Below the pieces are notes generated by a model. That model saw only the letters and a list, made by a program, of their open reading frames with translations. It was not told the DNA's origin and did not search any database. Positions 34,742 through 41,856 of a DNA stretch of 64,000 bases are shown here, piece by piece (within the stretch, counting starts at the first letter, position 1; each line of letters opens with the position of its first letter). Position numbers and translations under genes: made by a program. Source of the DNA: Butyrivibrio sp. NC2002 (lineage in GTDB: Bacteria > Bacillota > Clostridia > Lachnospirales > Lachnospiraceae). The DNA is taken from positions 62,001-126,000 of the forward strand of contig NZ_JNKZ01000010.1 in the NCBI RefSeq assembly GCF_000702265.1, read 5' to 3'.

Positions 34742-35881
34742 TTATATTTCCTCCATAAACTCAAGGGCATTGTCAGTCCTTATAAGTTCTGTATTTTCAT
34801 TTGAAAAAACGATTATTTCCGCTTTTATTCTGTCATCGCTCCACAACTCAATGTTTCTGCTTATGTTAAGAGCCATCTCCTTAAATACCGCATCTCCTAT
34901 TCCTTCTTCATTTAGGATCCTCACCGCCTCATCAGTCATTACGCATTTTGATAGTTTCTCGGATATTTCTGCGGCTTTTTCATCCGGCAGATAGTGACCG
35001 GCAAGCTCTGAAAGGATTTCCATTCTATGATCGCCATATCGTGAATGAGTATTCTTTATTCCGCCCGCAACCTTGACAAGCTTTCCTATATGACCCACAA
35101 AAAGAAGCTTCTTAAATCCCATATCTGCAGCTATTTTAATGCTGTCGCAAACAAAATTGGAGATCATCACTGCCTTGTTTTCATCTATTCCATACTTTTC
35201 ATTCAAAAAAACAAGGCCGTAGTTTCCCGGGGCAAATAAGATCACTTCTCTTCCTTCTGCCCTTCGTACACTCACCTCTGCCTTTATAGTGTCTACAATT
35301 GCGGTATCACTCATAGGTTCCACAATTCCAGTTGTTCCAAGGATTGATATTCCCCCGACGATTCCAAGCTTGGGATTAAAGGTCTTTTGGGCGATCTCTT
35401 TGCCGCCGGGGACGGATATCTCTATCTTTACCGCTCTGTCCTTATAGTTATACTTTCTTAAAACTTCATCAATATTCTGAAGGATCATTTTTCGCGGAAC
35501 TGAGTTTATCGCATACTCATTGGCAGGCTGATCAAGTCCGTTTTTTGTGACGATCCCGACTCCCTCACCGCCTGTGATCACGTGGTCTTTACCCTCTGTA
35601 AAACATACTTTGGCGCAGATCTTTGCTCCTGTTGTAACATCAGGATCATCTCCGCCGTCCTTTACAACCGCGCAGCTTACATAGCCGTCTCCGCGCTCTA
35701 TATCCACTATTTCAGCGTTATAAACTGGTCCCTTGGGAGTAACTATCTCCGAATAATGGATGTCATCTCCCGTTATCAGCATGGTAAGCGCTGCCTTAGA
35801 AGCTGCTGCGGCACAGCTTCCTGTGGTAAATCCGCATCTTAATTTTTTGCCACCTTTTTCTATATATAGCGCATCAGCCAT
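34742..35881 (-). CDS. cbiD: Cobalt-precorrin-5B C1-methyltransferase
   Basis: The 379-residue enzyme methylates C1 in the anaerobic pathway. The N-terminal LRCGFTTGSCAAAASKAAL is the family hallmark, followed by VTKNGLDQPANEYAINSVPRKMI and GGISILGTTGIVEPMSD. LFVGHIGKLVKVAGGIKNTHS occurs near the C-terminus. It lies 60 bp after cbiC. CbiD is found in the early-cobalt route and not in the aerobic route, which supports the pathway call for the whole operon. Confidence 0.94.
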   Translation of the reverse strand: MADALYIEKGGKKLRCGFTTGSCAAAASKAALTMLITGDDIHYSEIVTPKGPVYNAEIVDIERGDGYVSCAVVKDGGDDPDVTTGAKICAKVCFTEGKDHVITGGEGVGIVTKNGLDQPANEYAINSVPRKMILQNIDEVLRKYNYKDRAVKIEISVPGGKEIAQKTFNPKLGIVGGISILGTTGIVEPMSDTAIVDTIKAEVSVRRAEGREVILFAPGNYGLVFLNEKYGIDENKAVMISNFVCDSIKIAADMGFKKLLFVGHIGKLVKVAGGIKNTHSRYGDHRMEILSELAGHYLPDEKAAEISEKLSKCVMTDEAVRILNEEGIGDAVFKEMALNISRNIELWSDDRIKAEIIVFSNENTELIRTDNALEFMEEI

Positions 35882-35941
35882 TACAGTTATCCTCTGGTTA
35901 TCAACGTATGAACGTCCTGTTATGTATTGTTATTACGTTTA

Positions 35942-36571
35942 TCACTTCTCTATATTATATAAGATCGAGTTACAAATGGCAGCCGCAACTCCGCTTCCAC
36001 CCTTTCGTCCCACGTTTATGATATACGGGATGTCCGTTTCAAGAATAAGCTCTTTTGCTTCGACAACATTAACAAATCCGACGGGAACTCCTATTATCAC
36101 TTCAGGCCTATAGCCTTCATCTATCAATTCCCTTAGTCTTATCAGCGCCGTAGGCGCGTTTCCTATTGCATAAATTAACGGTTTGCCTAGTTTTGAAGCC
36201 TTTTCCATGCTGACGTATGCCCTTGTTACCTGCCTCTTTTTTGCATCTTCGGCAACATCCTCATCTGCCATAAAGCAATGGACTTCGCCGCCATATTTTG
36301 CAAGTGTTTTCCTGCTTATTCCGGAAAGTGCCATGTTGGTGTCGGTTACAATATGCGCGCCATTTTTTATAGCATCCCTTGCCTTTTGTATTACACCTTC
36401 TGAAAAGCTCATGGTATCAGCGTATTCAAAATCAGCTGTCGTATGAATTACTCTTATCACTGTGGGCTCCAGCTCTTTGGGAATTTGTTTTCCCATTTCT
36501 GCAAGCTCGCCTCTTATTATCCTAAAACTCTCCTTTTCTATATCCGAAGGGAGAATATGCTGTATCTGCAT
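35942..36571 (-). CDS. cbiC: Cobalt-precorrin-8 methylmutase
   Basis: The 209-residue enzyme moves the C11 methyl to C12 to give cobyrinic acid. Motifs include VIRVIHTTADFEYADTMSF (with the expected catalytic His), GAHIVTDTNMALSGI, IYAIGNAPTAL and GVPVGFVNVVEAKE. It begins 5 bp after cobQ/cbiP. All family landmarks are present. Confidence 0.94.
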   Translation of the reverse strand: MQIQHILPSDIEKESFRIIRGELAEMGKQIPKELEPTVIRVIHTTADFEYADTMSFSEGVIQKARDAIKNGAHIVTDTNMALSGISRKTLAKYGGEVHCFMADEDVAEDAKKRQVTRAYVSMEKASKLGKPLIYAIGNAPTALIRLRELIDEGYRPEVIIGVPVGFVNVVEAKELILETDIPYIINVGRKGGSGVAAAICNSILYNIEK

Positions 36572-36576
36572 GTTAT

Positions 36577-38067
36577 TTACCTCTGTTTCTCAATTCCAAT
36601 GGCTCTATATATCAGGTCAAAATCCAGGTTTTCCCTAAGAACGTCCGCAAGCTTATCAAGCTCTCTCTCCTGCCTGCTAAAGGCGCTCTCTATACGTACA
36701 TTTGAAAAATCCAAACCCTTTTTGGCATACAAAATGCCAACCATTCTTCTGCAAAAATCCTCCGAGTCGAAAATCCCGTGAATGTAGGTTCCAAGTACGT
36801 TTTCCTCTACTATTACAGGGAAAATATCCTGTTTAGTTCTTGCTCCGGTTCGTCCCATGTGTATCTCATAGCCTGTAAATGCCGCACCTGATAGGGCTTT
36901 AAACGGGCCTTCTATTTCGCCGATTGTTCCGGTTGTCTGTTTAAGAGTCTTATCCTGTACAAACTCAGTATCTATAGGCAAAAGTCCAAGTCCCTTATGG
37001 GTCAGAGCCTTATTTTCCGAATCGTCACTTCCTGTAATAGTCCTTCCAAGCATCTGAAATCCGCCGCAAATACCCATTATCAGGATTCCCTTTTGCTTCA
37101 TTTCTATTATTTTTGATGCCACGTTACTTTGATACAATGACATCAAATCATCAACCGTGTTTTTCGTTCCGGGAAGTATGATAAGATCAGCATCGCCTAA
37201 ATCAGCCGCGTCCTTTGCATAGATGAGATTCACACCATCTACTCTCTCCAATGCGGAAAAATCCGTATAGTTACTGATAAAGGGAAGTTTTACAACGCAG
37301 ATTTTTACCGGTCTATCATCGTTGATGGCAGCATTTTTGCCTGAGAGTTTCTCTGAAACAGAGTCCTCCTCATCCAGTTCCAGGCTCACATACGGCACAA
37401 CTCCCGCAAAAGGAATATCACAGTATTCACCAAACATTGACAGTCCCGGTGTCAGAAGAGATACATCTCCTCTGAATTTATTGATAATAAGCCCCTTTAC
37501 GCGTGCTCTCTCCTGTGCGGACATGAGGTTGACCGTACCAAGAAGCTGCGCAAACACGCCTCCCGGATCTATATTTCCTGCAAGGAGTACCGGTGCATCC
37601 AGTATTTCTGCAAGCCCCATATTTACTATGTCATTTTCCCGAAGGTTGATCTCTACCGGGCTTCCCGCGCCCTCGATCACTATAATATCCGCAGTTTCTG
37701 ATAGATTGTCGTAGGCCTTCTTTATATCGGGGATCAGGTCTTTTTTCATTTTGAAATAGTCAGCGGCCCTCATATTCCCTATGGGAAGGCCATTTACAAT
37801 AACCTGAGAGGTCGTATCTCCCATCGGCTTTAGCAGGATAGGATTCATATCGCAGGATGGCTCTTTATGGCACGCAGCAGCCTGTACAACCTGTGCTCTG
37901 CCCATTTCCTTGCCATCCTTTGTAACAAACGAATTTAGGGCCATATTTTGCGATTTGAAGGGTGCACAACTAAATCCGTCCTGAGTAAGTACTCGAAGGA
38001 TCCCTGCCGTCAGTATGCTCTTTCCCGCTCCGGACATTGTGCCCTGTATCATCAGATTTTTAGCCAA
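36577..38067 (-). CDS. cobQ: Cobyric acid synthase
   Basis: The 496-residue amidotransferase (CobQ/CbiP) amidates the b, d, e and g side chains of adenosylcobyrinic a,c-diamide. The N-terminal ATPase domain has GTMSGAGKS and APFKSQNMALNSFVT. The C-terminal glutamine amidotransferase domain has LPGTKNTVDDL and GICGGFQMLG with the nucleophilic Cys, and GTYIHGIFD near the C-terminus with the catalytic His. It follows the binding-protein gene by 12 bp. This is the usual size and domain order. Confidence 0.94.
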   Translation of the reverse strand: MAKNLMIQGTMSGAGKSILTAGILRVLTQDGFSCAPFKSQNMALNSFVTKDGKEMGRAQVVQAAACHKEPSCDMNPILLKPMGDTTSQVIVNGLPIGNMRAADYFKMKKDLIPDIKKAYDNLSETADIIVIEGAGSPVEINLRENDIVNMGLAEILDAPVLLAGNIDPGGVFAQLLGTVNLMSAQERARVKGLIINKFRGDVSLLTPGLSMFGEYCDIPFAGVVPYVSLELDEEDSVSEKLSGKNAAINDDRPVKICVVKLPFISNYTDFSALERVDGVNLIYAKDAADLGDADLIILPGTKNTVDDLMSLYQSNVASKIIEMKQKGILIMGICGGFQMLGRTITGSDDSENKALTHKGLGLLPIDTEFVQDKTLKQTTGTIGEIEGPFKALSGAAFTGYEIHMGRTGARTKQDIFPVIVEENVLGTYIHGIFDSEDFCRRMVGILYAKKGLDFSNVRIESAFSRQERELDKLADVLRENLDFDLIYRAIGIEKQR

Positions 38068-38079
38068 ATTTATCTCCTG

Positions 38080-39642
38080 TCACTTACTTTTTAGCTTATG
38101 GAAAAAATCAGTTTCCTCTTTTTCCTCAGCAAATATTTCATTAAGATTACTTATTATCGTTCCTATTTTATCTGCATATTGATAAAGTGATTTATCCGTA
38201 TACCACACTTTACCTTCCTTACATGCCTTAAAATCGCCAAATACCGGATTATCGGCAACAAGCTCTGCTACTGATGCCGGTGCATCCTCTATCGCCTGGT
38301 TATATATCAGTATATCTGCATCTGCAGCATAGTTATAAAATGCCTCCATGCTGATCGTTACCTGCGACGTTGCTTTTTCATCATCCTTTTTCTCAGGTCC
38401 CATATATTCTCCGCCTGCAAGCTCCACCATTTTGGCAAAGTAATCGCTGCTTTTTCTTGTCACAATCTGTTTGTTTGCATTTATGGAAAAAATTGCCACC
38501 TTTTTCCCTGTAAATAACGCATCGCTGACGGACCCGGCCATTTCTTTCTGACCTTTAAAAGCATCAGCAGCCTCTTTTTCCTTATCTGTAAAAAGTCCGT
38601 AGACCTTCACCCACTCACATCTTCCAAGGGGCTTACTTTCGTAGTTGCTCCATTCGATAAACACAGGTATTCCTATGCTTTCGAGCTTTTCCCTGACTTT
38701 GGGAGTCCTAAGGATCATGGTGTTTTCAATGGCTAGATTAATCTCCTCCATCACCATCATCTCATAGTCGGGTGCGCTGTATTTGCCGCCATAGATCAGG
38801 CTTCCTTTGTCCATTGCATCTATTGCGCTGTCGATGTACCACGCATCTTTTTCAAGGCCTGATAGCCTTATTTTTCCTATTTCATCAATTGCATCGAACT
38901 GGCACATTGCACCCGATGCAGCCAAATATATCTTATCAAGTGGTTTCCTTAGCACTATGAGGTCGTCCGTATCATCAGGCGCTTCTATCTCCTCGGGAAG
39001 AATGAGATAATTTCTACCATCACGTACTGAAACCACACAAATATCATCTTCATATCTGTGGATCGCAAAACCTGTTGCATAGTCATTTTTATCGGTACTT
39101 ATATAGTCAAAACCATAGTCCGTAAGATCAGGCGGTGTAAGCTCATATATCTCTTTACTGCTAAGCGCAGCTTTAGAATCTGCGCTATCTCCGGTGTTTT
39201 CTTCTCCTGTAGAGGCGTTGGATTTACCTCCATCTTCCTGTCCTTTTTCCTTATCTGTAAGGCTAAATGTCAATGAATAATCGATCAAATACGGTTTGCT
39301 CATGGCTGTAGTGTCAGCCTGAACGTTCATTTTCTTATCAATCGTGACAGGGATTATGAATTCTGAGTTTCCGTCAGTATTCACGGGATAATATTTCTCC
39401 CCGTCTACTACCATGTAATCATAGTTTGGGCTGCTCCATGTGATATCTGCAGTCACTTTTCCATCTTTAACAATAACGGTGCATGGATTTTCAATATACG
39501 CTCTGCCGCTTCCTCCCTCCATTAGTACAGATGCGGCATATTCCCCATCAGAAATACTGCCGCATCCTGCTAACATGAAGGAGAGAAACATAAGCAAAAC
39601 AGATTTTTTTATATCAAAAAATGTTTTTATGCTTCTTCTCAT
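38080..39642 (-). CDS. Corrinoid/metallophore ABC substrate-binding lipoprotein with NEAT-like N-terminal module
   Basis: The 520-residue exported lipoprotein has a lipobox MLAGC (Cys about residue 27). Residues ~32-135 form a beta-rich module beginning DGEYAASVLM with VKDGKVTADITW, similar in pattern to NEAT-like tetrapyrrole-binding domains. It shares landmarks with a module in the CbiK protein upstream. An acidic spacer follows. Residues ~175-515 are a class III periplasmic binding protein related to BtuF and FhuD (GFAIHRYEDDICVVSVRDG, IYLAASGAMCQFDAI, IPVFIEWSNYESKPLGRCEWVKVYGLF). It delivers ligand to the permease and ATPase in the same operon. Ligand identity is inferred from riboswitch control. 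Confidence 0.82.
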   Translation of the reverse strand: MRRSIKTFFDIKKSVLLMFLSFMLAGCGSISDGEYAASVLMEGGSGRAYIENPCTVIVKDGKVTADITWSSPNYDYMVVDGEKYYPVNTDGNSEFIIPVTIDKKMNVQADTTAMSKPYLIDYSLTFSLTDKEKGQEDGGKSNASTGEENTGDSADSKAALSSKEIYELTPPDLTDYGFDYISTDKNDYATGFAIHRYEDDICVVSVRDGRNYLILPEEIEAPDDTDDLIVLRKPLDKIYLAASGAMCQFDAIDEIGKIRLSGLEKDAWYIDSAIDAMDKGSLIYGGKYSAPDYEMMVMEEINLAIENTMILRTPKVREKLESIGIPVFIEWSNYESKPLGRCEWVKVYGLFTDKEKEAADAFKGQKEMAGSVSDALFTGKKVAIFSINANKQIVTRKSSDYFAKMVELAGGEYMGPEKKDDEKATSQVTISMEAFYNYAADADILIYNQAIEDAPASVAELVADNPVFGDFKACKEGKVWYTDKSLYQYADKIGTIISNLNEIFAEEKEETDFFHKLKSK

Positions 39643-39645
39643 AGA

Positions 39646-41331
39646 TTATTTTATAACTTCACCTGTATGTGCTACATAAACGTCCTGAACACCGGCAATT
39701 CCGCCAAGTCCTGCAATCTGACATTCAACAGATTCAAAAGATCCGTCTGCTTCAAAGCAGCTCTTCCAGGAATCTTCCTCGTCTCCTGCCATATCATTGT
39801 TTGCATGATCGCCTGCTACTACCATGAGAGGACGAAGGATTACCTTCTTGTAGCCCTTTGCCTTAACCGCTTCAATCACTGCATCAAGAGCTGTATCTTC
39901 AGGAAGTCCCTCTACTGTTCCGATAAATACGTTGTCATAGGACAATTTATCCATCTGAGCCTGCATCTGATCGTAGGTTACATTTGCTGTGTGTGATGTT
40001 CCATGTCCCATGAACACGAATGCAACGGAATCTTCTTTTGCTGCTTCAAGGCTGTCATATCCAGCAGTTTTAACCGCTTCTTCAGTTATAGCCTTTGCAA
40101 CTGTTTCCTTATCTTCGTTTATTACAGTAGCATCTTTTCCAACTTCGCCAAGAAGAGGCTCTGCGACTGATACACTTTCGAATTTATCCTTATAGCCATC
40201 TAAAGCTTCTGTAAGCTCATCATACTCGGCGCCGTGCATGAGGTGTGTGGGCTGAACCACAAGGTTTTTTACACCGTTATTTACTGCTCTTTCAAGTGCC
40301 TGCTCCATATTGTCGATCTTTTCACCATCCCTTGCATAGATGTGGTTGATGATGATCTGCGCTGTAAAAGCTCTTCTTACTGACCAGTCAGGATATGCTT
40401 TTGCAAGAGCCTTCTCTATTCCGCCTATATCATTTACTCTGCTGTCATTAAATGAAGTACCAAAGCTTACTACCAAAAGCTCGTTCTCGCCTATTTCATC
40501 GCCGTTTAACGGATCATCTTTTGATGCATCACCGGTATCTGCTCCAAAATAGTCAGGTGATGCTTCTTCGCCTTCTACAAGTTCTTTCTCCTCATCAGAG
40601 AGAGCATCCCATGCTTTCTTTGCCTCTTCGCAGAGAGAATCTGTATCCTCTGTCCACTCCTGAACATAAATTGAATCTATAAGCTCAGCAACTTTATCTG
40701 CGCCGGCCTTGTCTTCGTCAGAACCTGCATTCTCTGCCTGTACATCAGATACAACTACTTCATGGTCGTACCACTTTCCCTTTGTTCCTATAAGTGCAAC
40801 CTGGAAGGGCTCATCAATTGCAGGAACGGGAATGTCAAATCCATTTACTTCTTCAGTTGTTCCATCTTCATAAGTTACTTCATCTGTTGTGGGTTCGATC
40901 AAAGCAGCTCCCTCCTTCTGCGCATCCTCTGCAAGTCCCGGGAAAAGATTTACGATATTCTTGGAAGGCATTGTGATATGAATAGTCATCTCACCATCTT
41001 TTACTGTAAGAGTTCCTCTGTCACCATATACCTCGTTTACGTGAAACATTGAGCCATCGGTTGTAAAGCTCGCGCTGTAAGTACCATCCTCAAGGGTTTC
41101 TTTCTGAGTATCTGCTGCATCCTCAGTTTCTTTAGGTGCAGCATCCTCTGTGCTCTCTGAAGGCTCTTCGATTTCATCCTCTGATAAAGCCTCTGCTGCG
41201 CTTTCTTCTGTGCTCTCTTCAGAGCTTTCAGTTGTCGCATCAGTCTGTGTTTCTGCTCCTTTGGAACATCCTGCTATAGTAACCATAGTCAGCGCCATAG
41301 CAAGCAAAACTGCGATAGATTTTTTCTTCAT
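39646..41331 (-). CDS. cbiK: Exported lipoprotein with C-terminal CbiK sirohydrochlorin cobaltochelatase domain
   Basis: The first gene of the operon encodes 561 residues. A lipoprotein signal peptide (lipobox TIAGC, Cys about residue 22) is followed by an acidic spacer (~25-80) and a beta-rich module (~82-197, DGTYSASFTT and VKDGEMTIHITMP). Residues ~285-561 are a complete CbiK chelatase, which inserts Co2+ into sirohydrochlorin: LLVVSFGTSFNDSR, His363 in QPTHLMHG, His443 in FMGHGTSH, and PLMVVAGDHANNDM. The two histidines align with the metal-site histidines of Salmonella CbiK (145 and 207). The ATG at 41331 follows GGAGG. Most CbiK proteins are cytoplasmic; Desulfovibrio has a periplasmic version. 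Outside location is predicted, not shown. Confidence 0.88.
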   Translation of the reverse strand: MKKKSIAVLLAMALTMVTIAGCSKGAETQTDATTESSEESTEESAAEALSEDEIEEPSESTEDAAPKETEDAADTQKETLEDGTYSASFTTDGSMFHVNEVYGDRGTLTVKDGEMTIHITMPSKNIVNLFPGLAEDAQKEGAALIEPTTDEVTYEDGTTEEVNGFDIPVPAIDEPFQVALIGTKGKWYDHEVVVSDVQAENAGSDEDKAGADKVAELIDSIYVQEWTEDTDSLCEEAKKAWDALSDEEKELVEGEEASPDYFGADTGDASKDDPLNGDEIGENELLVVSFGTSFNDSRVNDIGGIEKALAKAYPDWSVRRAFTAQIIINHIYARDGEKIDNMEQALERAVNNGVKNLVVQPTHLMHGAEYDELTEALDGYKDKFESVSVAEPLLGEVGKDATVINEDKETVAKAITEEAVKTAGYDSLEAAKEDSVAFVFMGHGTSHTANVTYDQMQAQMDKLSYDNVFIGTVEGLPEDTALDAVIEAVKAKGYKKVILRPLMVVAGDHANNDMAGDEEDSWKSCFEADGSFESVECQIAGLGGIAGVQDVYVAHTGEVIK

Positions 41332-41428
41332 ATTATTTTTTCCTCCTATTGTTTTATTACATCTAGGATAATTGAGCACACGAAACAGACTCTGCGAATT
41401 TCCATTTCATAAGAGCTACCTATTAAAA

Positions 41429-41455
41429 TGAAAAAGCCCCGTCAGAAGACGAGGC
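41429..41455 (-). terminator. Riboswitch expression-platform terminator
   Basis: On the minus strand GCCTCGTC and GACGGGGC form an 8-bp stem (one G-U pair) with a TTCT loop (41436-41455), followed by TTTTT. It lies between the riboswitch and cbiK, so B12 binding would favour early termination. Confidence 0.82.
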
Positions 41456-41534
41456 GAAAAGACACAGAAAGAAAAGCAAATATCACATTTGCTAATATCT
41501 TCGTACAGCCAATTCCTCGTGGCTCGGTTACCCA

Positions 41535-41741
41535 TGTACAACGACAGGCAGGTCTCCCGGCTGATCGGTTCATAATAACACTCCTACTCCCTTCCCGGCT
41601 TTTACCAGTGGCTAATAGCAGAAACTCCCGAATCACGGTGACGAGATCGTGCAGGATTTGCACCTGCTTCCCTTTTCACCTGCGCAGCTACGCGTTCATA
41701 ATTGTTCATCAAACGTTTGTAGCCCGCAGACACCTTCCGTT
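41535..41741 (-). promoter_or_regulatory. Cobalamin riboswitch
   Basis: Read on the minus strand, the element starts near CGGAAGGTGTC and contains GAAGCAGGTGCAAATCCTGC, then TAGCCACTG, and ends with the B12 box GCCGGGAGACCTGCCTGTCG (41543-41562). These are the conserved segments of the AdoCbl-type riboswitch in the expected order and spacing. An intrinsic terminator follows ~80 bp downstream. It controls the 19-kb cobalamin transport and synthesis operon. An AT-rich palindromic segment ATGATATCAT about 20 bp upstream could hold the promoter -10 region. Confidence 0.95.
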
Positions 41742-41813
41742 TTATGTAATTGTTGCGATTATGATATCATATTTTTCTAAAATGTGTGGCTTAAATTCAT
41801 TAAGATATTATTA

Positions 41814-41851
41814 AAGTCTCCCCAAAACCATTTGCGGCTTTAGAGAGACTT
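41814..41851. terminator. Strong terminator between the orphan lipoprotein gene and the cobalamin operon
   Basis: A 16-bp stem (41814-41829 with 41836-41851, a few G-U pairs on the minus strand) has a 6-nt loop. On the minus strand it follows the stop codon of the 41857-44271 gene and ends in TTT. It insulates the cobalamin operon promoter from read-through. Confidence 0.75.
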
Positions 41852-41856
41852 CTTTA

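Noticed and set aside
41442..41814. Short open frames on both strands inside the cobalamin leader
   Set aside because: The sequence is fully explained by the riboswitch and its terminator.
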